Shown: piece by piece, positions 28,663 to 38,151 of the stretch
How positions within the stretch are numbered: the stretch's first letter is position 1
Layout: the number at the start of each line of letters is the position of its first letter
Origin: Bacteroidales bacterium
Lineage (GTDB): Bacteria > Bacteroidota > Bacteroidia > Bacteroidales > JAIOZK01
Direction: 5' to 3'
Length of the DNA stretch: 64,000 nucleotides
Assembly (NCBI GenBank): GCA_021740625.1
Contig: JAIOZK010000001.1
Span: forward strand, 62,001 to 126,000
Notes under the pieces: generated by a model
What the model saw: the letters and a program-made list of their open reading frames with translations, nothing else
Databases searched by the model: none
What the model was told of the DNA's origin: nothing
Made by a program: the position numbers and the translations under genes

Positions 28663-31600
28663 ATGAAGACTGTGTACAAGTTATTTACGATGCTTACACT
28701 GGTGGTGATCTCTTCGGGTTTGTTTGCCCAGGGAGTCACTACCTCGGGTATTAACGGCAAGGTGAATGATATCAATGGAGAAGCCTTGCCGGGCGCAACG
28801 ATCAAGGTGATTGAAGATAATACCGGAACGGAGTACGGTACCATCAGTGATTCCAAGGGTTTTTACCATTTACCCAATATGAACGTTGGTGGTCCTTACA
28901 CAATTACGGTTTCCTATGTTGGTTTTGAACCCTTCAAAAAAGGTGATATTTACCTTTCACTTGGTCAGACTTTCAAGATTGATGTACAATTGAGTGAAAA
29001 GGCCATGGAGCTTGAAGGAGTTGAAATCATCGGGAGCAGAAATGATATTTTCGACGGCAACCGGACAGGCGCCGAAACCGTTGTTACCAACAATGAAATT
29101 ACAACCATGCCTACCATCGACAGAAGCATTGGAGATTATGTACGCATGACTCCTCAGGCTTCCTTCACCGGTGGGGGTGGAATTTCCATCGCAGGACAGA
29201 ACAACAGGTACAACGCAATTTCTATCGATGGTGCCGTGAATAATGACGTTTTCGGATTGGCAGCCACAGGTACCAATGGTGGACAAACCGGCGGTACTCC
29301 CATTTCCATGGATGCAATCGATCAGTTCCAGATTACCCTGGCCCCTTATGATGTTCGCCAGGGAGGATTTGCCGGTGCAAGCATCAATGCTGTAACAAGA
29401 AGAGGATCAAACGATTTTGAAGGCAGTGCTTATATGCTTTACAGGAACCAGGATTTTGCCGGCAAAACACCGGGTGAAATTGAAACGGATGAAAGAACAA
29501 AACTTGCTGATTTCACAGCCAATACTTATGGCATGCGCCTGGGCGGCCCCATCATCAAGAACAAGTTGTTCTTCTTTATCAATGCTGAATTCCAGAGAAA
29601 TGAAACACCCCAGCCTTTTAGCTTCAGCGAATACAGTGGTGAGTCAACCCTGGAAGAAATCACAGCACTGGGTAATTTTGTTGAAAATAAATACGGATAT
29701 AATCCGGGCCAGTTCCTTGAAAGCACGAAGAAACTCGAAAGTGATAAACTTCTTGCACGCTTCGACTGGAACATCAATAAAAATCACAAGCTGATGATCC
29801 GTCACAGCTATGTTAAAAACGTTGCAACCGATCCCTACAGATCGAGTGGAAGAGCGATTTATTTCAGCAATTATGGAGAGTACTTCCCAAGTACAACCAA
29901 CTCCTTTGCCGCTGAATTAAAAAGTAACTGGAACAAATTCTCAAACAATCTTATCGTAGGATACACTACAGTACGTGATAACCGCGACCCGATCGGTGAT
30001 AAATTCCCAACGCTCAGGATCTATGATGGCAGCGGAACAATTTACATGGGCTCCGAACCCTATTCAACAGGGAATCAGCTTGATCAGGATATTCTAACAG
30101 TAAATGAGAACCTCACTTATTACATGGGAGCACATTCAATCACTTTCGGTGCCAATGTGGAATTGAGCAAAACATACAACCTCTTTATGAGAAAAGCTTT
30201 CGGAGAATATCGTTTTGCTTCGGTTTCTGATTTTATGAATGATTCTTCCGCCATACAATACGAAAGAGGTTATTCTCTCGTGGATGATGTAGTGGGAGAT
30301 GGTTCAGAGGCTGCTGCTGACTTCAGAACTTTGCAAGTTGGTTTCTGGGTACAGGACGACTGGCAGGTGAACGATAAATTCAAATTAACTGCCGGGTTCA
30401 GGGTAGATGTTCCTATGTATCTTGATGAGCCCAATGCTCATGGAAAAGAAGCCATCTGGAATGGATTCAATGATACCACCCTCGCCAAAGTAAGAGCATA
30501 CGGTTACAACACCTATGGAGCTGAGGCGGGCAAAATGCCTGAACCACAGTTTTTGATTAATCCACGGATTGGTTTTAACTGGGATGTTAATGGAGATGAA
30601 TCACTGCAAGTCCGTGGTGGTGCCGGTATGTTCACAAGTCGTTTACCGCTGGTATGGCCAGGAGGCGCTTATACAAACAACGGTTTGACCGTTGGTGGTG
30701 TTTATTATAAAAGCGCATGGGGGCAGCCAATTCCCTTTAGGCCGCAGTGGGATAACCAGTATACTGCCCAGGATTTCGGACAAAAAGATGCCATTCCTTC
30801 CGGCCAGATGGATTTGTTCGGCAAGGATTTCAAATACCCTCAGGTTTTCAGGACAAGCCTTGCAATTGACAAAAAACTTCCCTGGGGTCTGATCGGAACT
30901 GTTGAGGCATTGTATACCAAAACCATCAACAATGTACTGTATTTCAACCTGAATCAAAAACCGGCCGAAGGTAAATACCTGACAGGTACTCCCGATCACA
31001 GGCCGCTTTATCCCGGTGAAAGCATCGAACCTGCCTACACCAGGATAATGCTGGGTACCAATACAAATAAAGGATATTCATACAACCTCACGGCCCAACT
31101 GACCAAACCCTTCAAGAATGGATTCACAGGAAGCCTGGCTTACACATTCGGAAGAACGATGTCCTTAAATGATGGAACATCTTCACAGAATTCTTCTCAG
31201 TGGCGTTATATGGAAAATGTTTATGGTTTGAACCATCTTGAAATGAGCTATTCTGATTTTGATCTCGGTAGCAGAATCCTGGCATTCGTTTCTTATAAGA
31301 AGGAGTATGCCAATAATTTTGCAACAACGATTTCTGTATACTATAACGGTCAGTCCGGAAGCAGGTACTCATATGTATACAATGATTATGGTGACCTGAA
31401 TGGTGAGGGAGAAAATGCCGGAAACCTGATCTATGTTCCCAATGATGCATCGGAAATCAATCTTATAGATATTGTTGACGATGGGCAGGTTGTTAAAACT
31501 ACTGAAGAGCAATGGGATAACCTGAATGCCCTGATCAAGAGTGATGACAAACTCAACGACCGCAGAGGAGACTATGCAGAAAGAAACGGCTCGAGACTTC

Positions 31601-31923
31601 CATTTGAAAGTACTTTCGACCTGAGGATTGCACAGGACTTTTACCTGAAGGCAGGAAAACAAACCCATACATTACAGGTTTCTCTTGACATCTTTAATTT
31701 TGCCAACCTCCTGAACAAAGATTGGGGTGTAAAACGCTATATTTCTTACGGAGCATACCAGTTGTTAGATTTCGAAGGGTATATGGAAGATGGCACAACG
31801 CCTCAGTTTTCATATGACGGCCCCGATGATGTTGAAGACATTTATAACATTGATGATTCTGGATTGTTCAGCTCAAGGTGGCAGGCACAAATCGGAATAC
31901 GCTACATCTTTGGTAAGAATTAA
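28663..31923 (+). CDS. Oar-like TonB-dependent receptor
   Basis: 1086 residues from the ATG at 28663 (an ATG two codons upstream is also possible). Signal peptide about 1-23 (SSGLFAQ), carboxypeptidase-like domain (INGKVNDINGEALPGATIKV, about 28-110), and a plug with the Oar-type pattern IAGQNNRYNAISIDGAVNNDVFGL and FAGASINAVTRRGSNDFEGS. The large barrel ends IGIRYIFGKN. It resembles the Myxococcus Oar family of TonB-dependent outer-membrane proteins, linked there to protein export or import rather than to small ligands. It lies 151 bp after the riboswitch-controlled receptor with only a weak hairpin between, so read-through from it is possible. The substrate is unknown. Confidence 0.9.
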   Translation: MKTVYKLFTMLTLVVISSGLFAQGVTTSGINGKVNDINGEALPGATIKVIEDNTGTEYGTISDSKGFYHLPNMNVGGPYTITVSYVGFEPFKKGDIYLSLGQTFKIDVQLSEKAMELEGVEIIGSRNDIFDGNRTGAETVVTNNEITTMPTIDRSIGDYVRMTPQASFTGGGGISIAGQNNRYNAISIDGAVNNDVFGLAATGTNGGQTGGTPISMDAIDQFQITLAPYDVRQGGFAGASINAVTRRGSNDFEGSAYMLYRNQDFAGKTPGEIETDERTKLADFTANTYGMRLGGPIIKNKLFFFINAEFQRNETPQPFSFSEYSGESTLEEITALGNFVENKYGYNPGQFLESTKKLESDKLLARFDWNINKNHKLMIRHSYVKNVATDPYRSSGRAIYFSNYGEYFPSTTNSFAAELKSNWNKFSNNLIVGYTTVRDNRDPIGDKFPTLRIYDGSGTIYMGSEPYSTGNQLDQDILTVNENLTYYMGAHSITFGANVELSKTYNLFMRKAFGEYRFASVSDFMNDSSAIQYERGYSLVDDVVGDGSEAAADFRTLQVGFWVQDDWQVNDKFKLTAGFRVDVPMYLDEPNAHGKEAIWNGFNDTTLAKVRAYGYNTYGAEAGKMPEPQFLINPRIGFNWDVNGDESLQVRGGAGMFTSRLPLVWPGGAYTNNGLTVGGVYYKSAWGQPIPFRPQWDNQYTAQDFGQKDAIPSGQMDLFGKDFKYPQVFRTSLAIDKKLPWGLIGTVEALYTKTINNVLYFNLNQKPAEGKYLTGTPDHRPLYPGESIEPAYTRIMLGTNTNKGYSYNLTAQLTKPFKNGFTGSLAYTFGRTMSLNDGTSSQNSSQWRYMENVYGLNHLEMSYSDFDLGSRILAFVSYKKEYANNFATTISVYYNGQSGSRYSYVYNDYGDLNGEGENAGNLIYVPNDASEINLIDIVDDGQVVKTTEEQWDNLNALIKSDDKLNDRRGDYAERNGSRLPFESTFDLRIAQDFYLKAGKQTHTLQVSLDIFNFANLLNKDWGVKRYISYGAYQLLDFEGYMEDGTTPQFSYDGPDDVEDIYNIDDSGLFSSRWQAQIGIRYIFGKN

Positions 31924-31941
31924 TAAAATTTGATTAATATT

Positions 31942-31978
31942 AAAGCCGCAATTTTTAATGATTGCGGCTTTTTTTTCT
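31942..31978 (+). terminator. rho-independent terminator after the Oar-like receptor
   Basis: aaagccgcaat pairs with attgcggcttt (11 bp) around a short loop, followed by eight T. It lies 20 nt before the next gene. Confidence 0.9.
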
Positions 31979-31997
31979 TTTTCATAAATATATAATC

Positions 31998-33227
31998 ATG
32001 AAATTTAAAAAATCACGAATCATAAATTCCATTTTCTTTTGTTTCATTATTCTGTCCTTTTATTCATGCGGAAAAACTTCCAGTAAAAAATCATCCACAT
32101 ACACACTGCTTGTGTCCATGGATGGCTTTCGCTGGGATTATGAACAGATGGCCGAAACACCTACTTTGGATTCAATAGCCAGGACAGGAGTAAAAGCAGC
32201 ATCCCTCATTCCCTCCTTCCCCACCAAAACTTTCCCGAATCATTATACACTTGCTACCGGATTGTACCCGGATCATCATGGCATTGTGCTGAACGGATTT
32301 TATGCGCCTGACCTCGAAAAATATTATGCCATCAGCAAACGTGAAAGTGTCGAGAATCCTGCATTTTACAATGGTGAACCTATCTGGGTAAGTGCCGAGA
32401 AACAAGATCTTATAACAGCCTCTTACTTTTGGGTGGGTTCTGAAACCCCCATTGAAGGAATCCAGCCCACGTACTGGAAACAATACGAACACAATTTTCC
32501 GTTTGAGCAACGTGTTGACAGCGTGATAAAATGGCTAAATCTGCCGTATGCAAAACGACCACATCTGGTGATGCTCTATTTTCATGAACCCGATCATGTG
32601 GGACATGTTTACGGACCGGAATCGGACAGCACCTTAAAAACCGTTGAATCACTTGATGCCCTGCTTGGCCGGTTATGCAAAAAACTCAGACAACTTGATA
32701 TAGCCGACAGCCTGAATTTAATTGTCCTATCAGATCATGGCATGGCATCTTTCGATGATGTTGTTTTCCTGGATGATCACATCGACACAGCCTGGTTTGA
32801 AGAAATACAGGGATGGAACCCGAATTATGTTTTCAAGGCTAAGTCCGATTATTACGACACGGCCTTTGCAGTATTATCTGCAATTCCCGGTATGCATTTA
32901 TGGAAACATGGAGAACTTCCAAACAGATTGCATTACGGGAACAACCCCAGAACCCTCGATTTTATCGCAGCCGCGAAAAAAGGCAAAGGATTGATGTTTT
33001 CATGGAACTATCGTGAAGAGGATGGTACAGGTGCACATGGCTACGACAACCAGCTCCGTGACATGCATACGATCTTTTATGGAAGCGGACCGGACTTTAA
33101 AAAGAACTACAATTCAAAAGCATTCGAAAACGTACATATCTATTCCCTGCTCGCCGAGATCCTGGGTATTACACCAGCCCAAACCGACGGAAGCATCGAC
33201 AGTGTAAGGCACATTCTGAAACCATAA
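31998..33227 (+). CDS. lipoprotein nucleotide pyrophosphatase/phosphodiesterase (NPP family)
   Basis: 409 residues from the ATG at 31998; an upstream in-frame start at 31962 lies in the terminator and is rejected. The lipoprotein signal ends in LSFYSC with lipidated Cys24. It is an alkaline-phosphatase-superfamily enzyme with two-metal residues: Asp42 (VSMDGFRWDY), nucleophile Thr78 (FPTKTFPNHYTLATGLYPDHHGI), EPDHVGHVYGP, LSDHGM and GAHGYDN. NPP enzymes hydrolyse phosphodiester or pyrophosphate bonds of nucleotides or lipids. It is expected on the periplasmic or outer-membrane face, scavenging phosphate or nucleotides. Confidence 0.93.
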   Translation: MKFKKSRIINSIFFCFIILSFYSCGKTSSKKSSTYTLLVSMDGFRWDYEQMAETPTLDSIARTGVKAASLIPSFPTKTFPNHYTLATGLYPDHHGIVLNGFYAPDLEKYYAISKRESVENPAFYNGEPIWVSAEKQDLITASYFWVGSETPIEGIQPTYWKQYEHNFPFEQRVDSVIKWLNLPYAKRPHLVMLYFHEPDHVGHVYGPESDSTLKTVESLDALLGRLCKKLRQLDIADSLNLIVLSDHGMASFDDVVFLDDHIDTAWFEEIQGWNPNYVFKAKSDYYDTAFAVLSAIPGMHLWKHGELPNRLHYGNNPRTLDFIAAAKKGKGLMFSWNYREEDGTGAHGYDNQLRDMHTIFYGSGPDFKKNYNSKAFENVHIYSLLAEILGITPAQTDGSIDSVRHILKP

Positions 33228-33289
33228 TGGATTGAACCATATAAGGCATATGAGTTCATATAAGTTGGGGAAATAAATGCTAACTGCCG

Positions 33290-33345
33290 GCTACTTTTTA
33301 CTGCTTACTGCTTACTGCCGATTGCCGACTGCCGACTACCACTCC
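33290..33345. repeat. degenerate 7-bp tandem repeat
   Basis: Units actgctt, actgctt, actgccg, attgccg, actgccg and actacca follow one another from about 33300, with looser copies before. They fill the gap between the phosphodiesterase and the convergent AsmA-like gene and stop at the latter's stop codon. No coding or promoter signal was found in it. Confidence 0.6.
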
Positions 33346-36189
33346 CTACTCCCCCTCCACCTTCTTTCTTGCCTCCGCCTTCACCTGGTCGGCCTCAGCC
33401 TGTGCTTTACGAATGATATTATCAGCTTTTTTATCGGCTTCCCTGACCATTTTGTCCGCTTTTTCGTAGGCTTCGTCCTGAAGCTTTTGCGCAGCCTTTT
33501 TTGCAGCGGCTTCTGCCAGCATGCCTTTTTTCTTTCCTTCATCGATCATTTGCCTGGCCCGTTTGTCTGCGTCCTGCCGCACCTGCCCGGCAGCATTCCT
33601 GGCTTCCGATCTAACTTTATCAGCCTGTTCGTGGGCCTCAGCCATGATGGCATCCGCTTTTTGCTCAGCCTGCTCCAGGATCTCCTTGCTTTTATCCTCA
33701 ACAACCTGCTTAACTTCCTCTTTTTTCTCTGCTACTTTTTCCTTGATCGTTTCTTGGACCTGCTTGCCCAAATCCTGCTTGGTATTGGAGAGGCCAAAAT
33801 CCAGTTGAGGATTGCTGGTGGTTCCTGTAATGTTTACGACCAGAGCAATTAAATTCCCGAGGTCAATCTTGCCAATATCCGAATCGCTGAGAAACTGGTT
33901 CAATTGATCCGTAGCCTCTTTCCCAAAACTGCCCCTTGGAACATCAAGATCCATGGTATAGTCAATGGATTGGTCAAAAGAGGTGTAACCGCTGATTTCT
34001 CCGTTCACACGCCCCATTTTAACATCAAAGGGTTCTACATTCAATTTACCATCTTTGATGTTGAAAGAAAGATTGACCATATTCATTTCCATCTGTCTGA
34101 AAAGATCAACATTCAGCTTATCGGAAAGTGTATTCAATGTTTTGGAGTTTTCAAGTTTTGCATTCATAATTTTCAAAAACCCCGATCCGTTCAGGGAAGC
34201 ATAAACCGGCATATAATCATTTTGCAGTAATCCTGAAATATTCATTCCTGTCGATACATTTCCGCTTGCTTTCTCCAGGACCGGTGCATAATGTTTCATA
34301 AAAGACATGCTGTTAACCGCTTCGCTCATTTTGATATCAGCAACATCCAGGTCTATATCAAGTCGTGGTTTCTGATTCTCTTTTGTTGAATACTTCCCAT
34401 TCATCCTGATACTTCCGCCAAAAAGATCACCTTTCAGGTTCCTGAATAAAACCTCTTCATTTTTGATGATTACTTCCGCCAGGATGTTTTTCATATCATA
34501 GTTCCGGAAAAGCAGTTGTCCGATCTCAGCCTGTAAATCAAATTCAATTCCCCTGGGCACCTCAAAAATCTCAAGAGAAGCTGTATCCGTCTGCTCTACA
34601 GAGCTTTCTACTGCTTCGCCATCTGGCATCAATTCGTTCAAATCCAGGTAAGAAGAACTGGTCGTAAGACTTCCCCGTATTGTATCATTCTTAAAGACAT
34701 ATCCAAGATAATTCTCCAGCTTTCCCCGGGCATTGAGATTACTTTTCCCAATTTGCATTTTCAGGTTCACCAGGTCAAGATAAGACGGGGAGAAATTCAT
34801 TTGGACAAGTTGTAATTTAACAGATTCAGGCAAATCACCGCTCTTATAGGTAACATTATTCACATACATGGATCCCATGGCCATAAAATCCTCGTATTGT
34901 TCTTTTTCAATAGTAGAAAGATTACCCTTAAAGCTCATATTGCTTTCTATTGTCCCCTGAAGTTCTTCTCCAGTATCCAAGGGATAGAATTGATCGAGAT
35001 TATTCAGGTCAATCACGGCATTCAGCTTTGCATCCACGTAAGGATCGGAAACCGGTGTTTTCAAAAACAGCCTCATATCAATGGGATTGCCCGCCATTTG
35101 CATTTTAAACTTTTTAACATCCACGATGGTATTGTCTGCAGATCCACCGGGATTGCTGATTTGGGTGCTAATAAAAATATCCTCAACTGATTGCGGCAGA
35201 TCCGGGTAATGAAACATGGCATCCTCTACCAGGAGATCAAAATTGAACTCGGGCAACTTGTCCTCCTGATAAAGACCTTTAACAGATCCGTTGATGGTAA
35301 CCGTTCCTTTTGTTTCAATGTTCTCAAAATCTTTTTTATAGATGGCAGGAACCAGCGACAGGAGATTCCTGAATTTGTTATCGGGGGCTTCGAAGGTCAA
35401 AGTAAGGTTGTAGGCATCTTTGAGCATTGAAACCGATCCGGCGAACCGGAGGACAAGCTCATTGATGCTGATCTCATTGTCTTTCAGGGTATAGATTTCA
35501 TTCTTCAGATCCGCATCAATCCCTGCATTTATGCTTACGCTGGCATCATCAACGTATCGAATTCCATCATAAATAAAATTGAATGAGTGAATACGGGTAT
35601 TTGTCGACATGCTGGTAAAATCAGCAGCAAAGTCACCGCCCAGGCTGTGATCCAGTCCATTCATCATCAGTTTCATCCCGGAAGATTCATCTTCGTATGT
35701 AAACTTACCCCCGTTTATCTGCAGCTTTTTCAGTCTCAGCATAAAATCACCCGATGCTTCAGTTTCGGTTGTCTCCTGGGTTTCTTCATCACCTGCTGCC
35801 ATGATATCCCAGTTCACACTGCCATCTTTTCGGGCTTTCAGGTGTATCACAGGATCTGTCAATTCGATCTTCCTGACCTCATACTGATCTCCTTTAAAAA
35901 CGCTAAACAGCCCAATCGATACTTCAAATGATTTAATTTTTGCAAGCGTATCTCCGGCAAATTCACCTTTGTTGGCAATCGACAAACCTTCGATGCCCAG
36001 GTTAAAATTTGGAAAGCTCCTGAACAGGGATAAACTGTAGTCATCGAAATTTATTTTTGCCTCTACCTGCTTGTTGGCTTCCCGCAGTGCTGTATCTATG
36101 ATTTGTTTATGAAATACAAAAGGTATTGCAAACATAAATGCGATCAGGATTACAATAACGATCCCTATAACTTTTAGAAATGTTTTCAT
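33346..36189 (-). CDS. AsmA-family membrane protein with long helical C-terminal tail
   Basis: 947 residues. An N-terminal span (about 5-25, VIGIVIVILIAFMFAIPFVF), then the AsmA N-terminal domain (QIIDTALREANKQVEAKINF), repeated beta groove segments and the AsmA C-terminal region (DKLNVDLFRQMEMNMVNLSFNIKDGKLNVEPFDVKMG ... FDQSIDYTMDLDVPRGSFG). AsmA/YhdP proteins are bridge-like and implicated in lipid transport between membranes. From about residue 815 to the end is an unusual ~130-residue charged helix (EQAEQKADAIMAEAHEQ, EADKKADNIIRKAQAEAD) that resembles coiled-coil or apolipoprotein-like sequence and is not part of the usual family. It sits 42 bp downstream of chorismate synthase. Confidence 0.88.
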   Translation of the reverse strand: MKTFLKVIGIVIVILIAFMFAIPFVFHKQIIDTALREANKQVEAKINFDDYSLSLFRSFPNFNLGIEGLSIANKGEFAGDTLAKIKSFEVSIGLFSVFKGDQYEVRKIELTDPVIHLKARKDGSVNWDIMAAGDEETQETTETEASGDFMLRLKKLQINGGKFTYEDESSGMKLMMNGLDHSLGGDFAADFTSMSTNTRIHSFNFIYDGIRYVDDASVSINAGIDADLKNEIYTLKDNEISINELVLRFAGSVSMLKDAYNLTLTFEAPDNKFRNLLSLVPAIYKKDFENIETKGTVTINGSVKGLYQEDKLPEFNFDLLVEDAMFHYPDLPQSVEDIFISTQISNPGGSADNTIVDVKKFKMQMAGNPIDMRLFLKTPVSDPYVDAKLNAVIDLNNLDQFYPLDTGEELQGTIESNMSFKGNLSTIEKEQYEDFMAMGSMYVNNVTYKSGDLPESVKLQLVQMNFSPSYLDLVNLKMQIGKSNLNARGKLENYLGYVFKNDTIRGSLTTSSSYLDLNELMPDGEAVESSVEQTDTASLEIFEVPRGIEFDLQAEIGQLLFRNYDMKNILAEVIIKNEEVLFRNLKGDLFGGSIRMNGKYSTKENQKPRLDIDLDVADIKMSEAVNSMSFMKHYAPVLEKASGNVSTGMNISGLLQNDYMPVYASLNGSGFLKIMNAKLENSKTLNTLSDKLNVDLFRQMEMNMVNLSFNIKDGKLNVEPFDVKMGRVNGEISGYTSFDQSIDYTMDLDVPRGSFGKEATDQLNQFLSDSDIGKIDLGNLIALVVNITGTTSNPQLDFGLSNTKQDLGKQVQETIKEKVAEKKEEVKQVVEDKSKEILEQAEQKADAIMAEAHEQADKVRSEARNAAGQVRQDADKRARQMIDEGKKKGMLAEAAAKKAAQKLQDEAYEKADKMVREADKKADNIIRKAQAEADQVKAEARKKVEGE

Positions 36190-36231
36190 TTTTCGTAAAA
36201 TTTAATTTTTATGAAAAGATACGAAATATTC

Positions 36232-37308
36232 TCAATGATATGCATTAAAAATCAAGAATTGATCTGTAAGGACCACGGCAGTCATGGCTTCAACGATCGG
36301 AACTGCTCGTGGAACAATGCATGCATCGTGTCGCCCACCTGCCTTGTATTCTGTAAAATTTCCTTTAACATCCACAGACTGCTGCTTTTTACCAATGGTG
36401 GAGGGCGGTTTAAAGGCTACAGAAAAATTCAGATCCATGCCATTGGAAATTCCTCCCTGTATACCTCCTGAATGATTGGTTTTGGTTTTGATACCGGAAT
36501 CATCCTTAACAAAAACATCATTGTGTTGCGAAGCTTTCATACCGATCCCCTCGAATCCTGCACCAAAGTCTACTCCCTTGGTTGCATTGATCGTCATCAT
36601 TGCTTTGGCTAGCTCCGCATTGAGTTTGTTGTAAACCGGCTCACCCAATCCTACAGGAACACCTTTTACAACACAGGAAACAACGCCTCCAATAGCATCC
36701 TCCTCCTGCCTGACCTCATCCAGAAATATCACCATCTTTTTTGAAAGATCGGCATCCGGACAGCGAACTTCCGATTTTTCGATCCTTGAGAAATCATTCA
36801 GATCATATTTGTTTTTCATTGCAAGATCACCAATGCGGGAAACATATGCATGGATTTCTATACCCGTTTTTCTGAGAAAAAGTTTAGCAAGGGCCCCTCC
36901 CACAACACGGATGGCCGTTTCTCTTGCGGAAGCCCTTCCTCCACCTCTGTGATCACGAATCCCGTATTTCTGCTGATAGGTAAAATCTGCATGTGAAGGC
37001 CGGTAAACATCTTTCAGTGTATCATAATCTTTCGAACGGGCATCCTTGTTTCGGATGATAAAAGCAATGGGTGTTCCTGTTGTTCTGCCCCCGCTGATCC
37101 CCGATAAGAATTCAACCTCATCCGGTTCGGCCCTCCCAGAAGACCAGGAGGCCATGTTTGTTTTTCTTCTCAATAATTCGGTTTTAATAAAATCCATGTC
37201 AATTGTGAGATTGGAAGGACATCCATCGATCATCCCGCCAATTGCTGGTCCATGGGATTCACCGAAACTGCTTAAACGAAACAAATTGCCTGTTGTATTC
37301 CCGGCCAT
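36232..37308 (-). CDS. aroC: chorismate synthase
   Basis: Converts 5-enolpyruvylshikimate-3-phosphate to chorismate, the last common step of aromatic synthesis; FMN-dependent, cytoplasmic. 358 residues from the ATG at 37308 (MAGNTTGNLFRLSSFGESHG). Signature motifs: GESHGPAIGGMIDGCP, YRPSHADFTYQQKYGIRDHRGGGRASARET, GEPVYNKLNAELAKAM and GIQGGISNGMDL. An ATG three codons upstream lies inside a minus-strand TAATTTTG box (37315-37322) and is rejected. The remaining leader would be almost nil, so the mRNA may be leaderless. No other aro genes lie nearby. Confidence 0.97.
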   Translation of the reverse strand: MAGNTTGNLFRLSSFGESHGPAIGGMIDGCPSNLTIDMDFIKTELLRRKTNMASWSSGRAEPDEVEFLSGISGGRTTGTPIAFIIRNKDARSKDYDTLKDVYRPSHADFTYQQKYGIRDHRGGGRASARETAIRVVGGALAKLFLRKTGIEIHAYVSRIGDLAMKNKYDLNDFSRIEKSEVRCPDADLSKKMVIFLDEVRQEEDAIGGVVSCVVKGVPVGLGEPVYNKLNAELAKAMMTINATKGVDFGAGFEGIGMKASQHNDVFVKDDSGIKTKTNHSGGIQGGISNGMDLNFSVAFKPPSTIGKKQQSVDVKGNFTEYKAGGRHDACIVPRAVPIVEAMTAVVLTDQFLIFNAYH

Positions 37309-37314
37309 AATGAA

Positions 37315-37322
37315 CAAAATTA
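37315..37322 (-). promoter_or_regulatory. -7-like box TAATTTTG directly before aroC
   Basis: Exact TAnnTTTG on the minus strand, 6 nt upstream of the chosen ATG. It implies a leaderless or nearly leaderless transcript. Confidence 0.4.
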
Positions 37323-37369
37323 AAAATTATTGCTATCCTTGTTATTAACAAGCAAAGCTGAAAATTGGT

Positions 37370-37401
37370 TTTGTAAAAAACAAATTTCTTAAATAACTTT
37401 G
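37370..37401 (+). promoter_or_regulatory. Bacteroidota promoter: TTTG -20 nt- TAACTTTG
   Basis: -33 TTTG at 37370-37373 and -7 TAACTTTG at 37394-37401 with a 20-nt spacer, the spacing expected for the Bacteroidota primary sigma factor. It is the best complete promoter in the window and sits 18 nt before the lipoprotein start. Confidence 0.65.
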
Positions 37402-37419
37402 TATCAGACTTGTATTTTT

Positions 37420-38085
37420 ATGAAAAAGATCATACCATTTATTGTATTTATTTTACTGGTGTTTGCTGCCTGTGAAAAGGAGGAGTTTACGGAAGGGCAT
37501 TACGGATTATCAGAGGATTTTACCAGCTACTGTTATTTCGAACCCGGTTCCTACTGGGTATATAAAATGCCTGCGGAGGGATTGCTTGATACCATTGTTG
37601 TAGACAGTCTCATTCAATACACAGGTGTTAACGGGCTTGATGAGGATAGCGAAAAGCGTTTTAAATACGATGCCATTGAAGAATTTATTCAAACACCCAA
37701 TTTGCTAAACTTTCGGAAATGGGAACTTGCTGCCAGTCTGCAGAGTGAAGAAGGAAAGGCAAATGTTACCAACGAATTGCTCAGGTTGTATTTTACCAGC
37801 AGGTATAATATCATCTTATATCTGGGTGCAGAAGAGGGAGAGATCATTGATTTTGGGAAAAATGAAGGTTATTACCAGCATGTTGGAATAATGGATCAAT
37901 ATGTTGTCAATGGCAATTATTTTGCCGATGTTTACCACAGCCGGGTATATGATTCCCTGCATCCTGAAGGGATAAGAATCTATGACTTTTTTATTGCCAG
38001 GAACCATGGCATTATACAATACAAATGGCGTTCGACAAGCGACAGCGTACAATGGAACCTGATCGATTGGGAGCTGGACCAGTGA
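37420..38085 (+). CDS. hypothetical lipoprotein
   Basis: 221 residues from the ATG at 37420; seven upstream codons overlap the promoter and are rejected. The lipobox is LVFAAC with Cys18. The remainder is a single beta-rich domain (YCYFEPGSYWVYKMPAEG near residue 45, HVGIMDQYVVNGNYFADVYHSR, ITY-less end FIARNHGIIQYKWRS). The pattern PGSYWVY near the start and ARNHGIIQYKW near the end is seen in many Bacteroidota lipoproteins that lack assigned function. It is flanked by divergent and convergent genes, so it is its own transcription unit. Confidence 0.78.
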   Translation: MKKIIPFIVFILLVFAACEKEEFTEGHYGLSEDFTSYCYFEPGSYWVYKMPAEGLLDTIVVDSLIQYTGVNGLDEDSEKRFKYDAIEEFIQTPNLLNFRKWELAASLQSEEGKANVTNELLRLYFTSRYNIILYLGAEEGEIIDFGKNEGYYQHVGIMDQYVVNGNYFADVYHSRVYDSLHPEGIRIYDFFIARNHGIIQYKWRSTSDSVQWNLIDWELDQ

Positions 38086-38151
38086 CTAAAATATTCCTAT
38101 AATGTAAGCTTATCTGTTTTCGATTTGGGAAGCACCTCTGTTCTGTGAATT

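Noticed and set aside
31962..31997. Longer N-terminus for the NPP lipoprotein
   Set aside because: It would begin within the terminator stem of the preceding gene, and the lipoprotein signal fits only the ATG at 31998.
33290..33345. CRISPR array
   Set aside because: Units are 7 bp and contiguous with no spacers, and no cas genes are present.
33277..33852. 191-codon plus-strand frame with L/F-rich sequence
   Set aside because: It starts in the heptad repeat and then is the antisense of the A/E/K-rich AsmA tail, which by codon complementarity gives L/F/S-rich nonsense.
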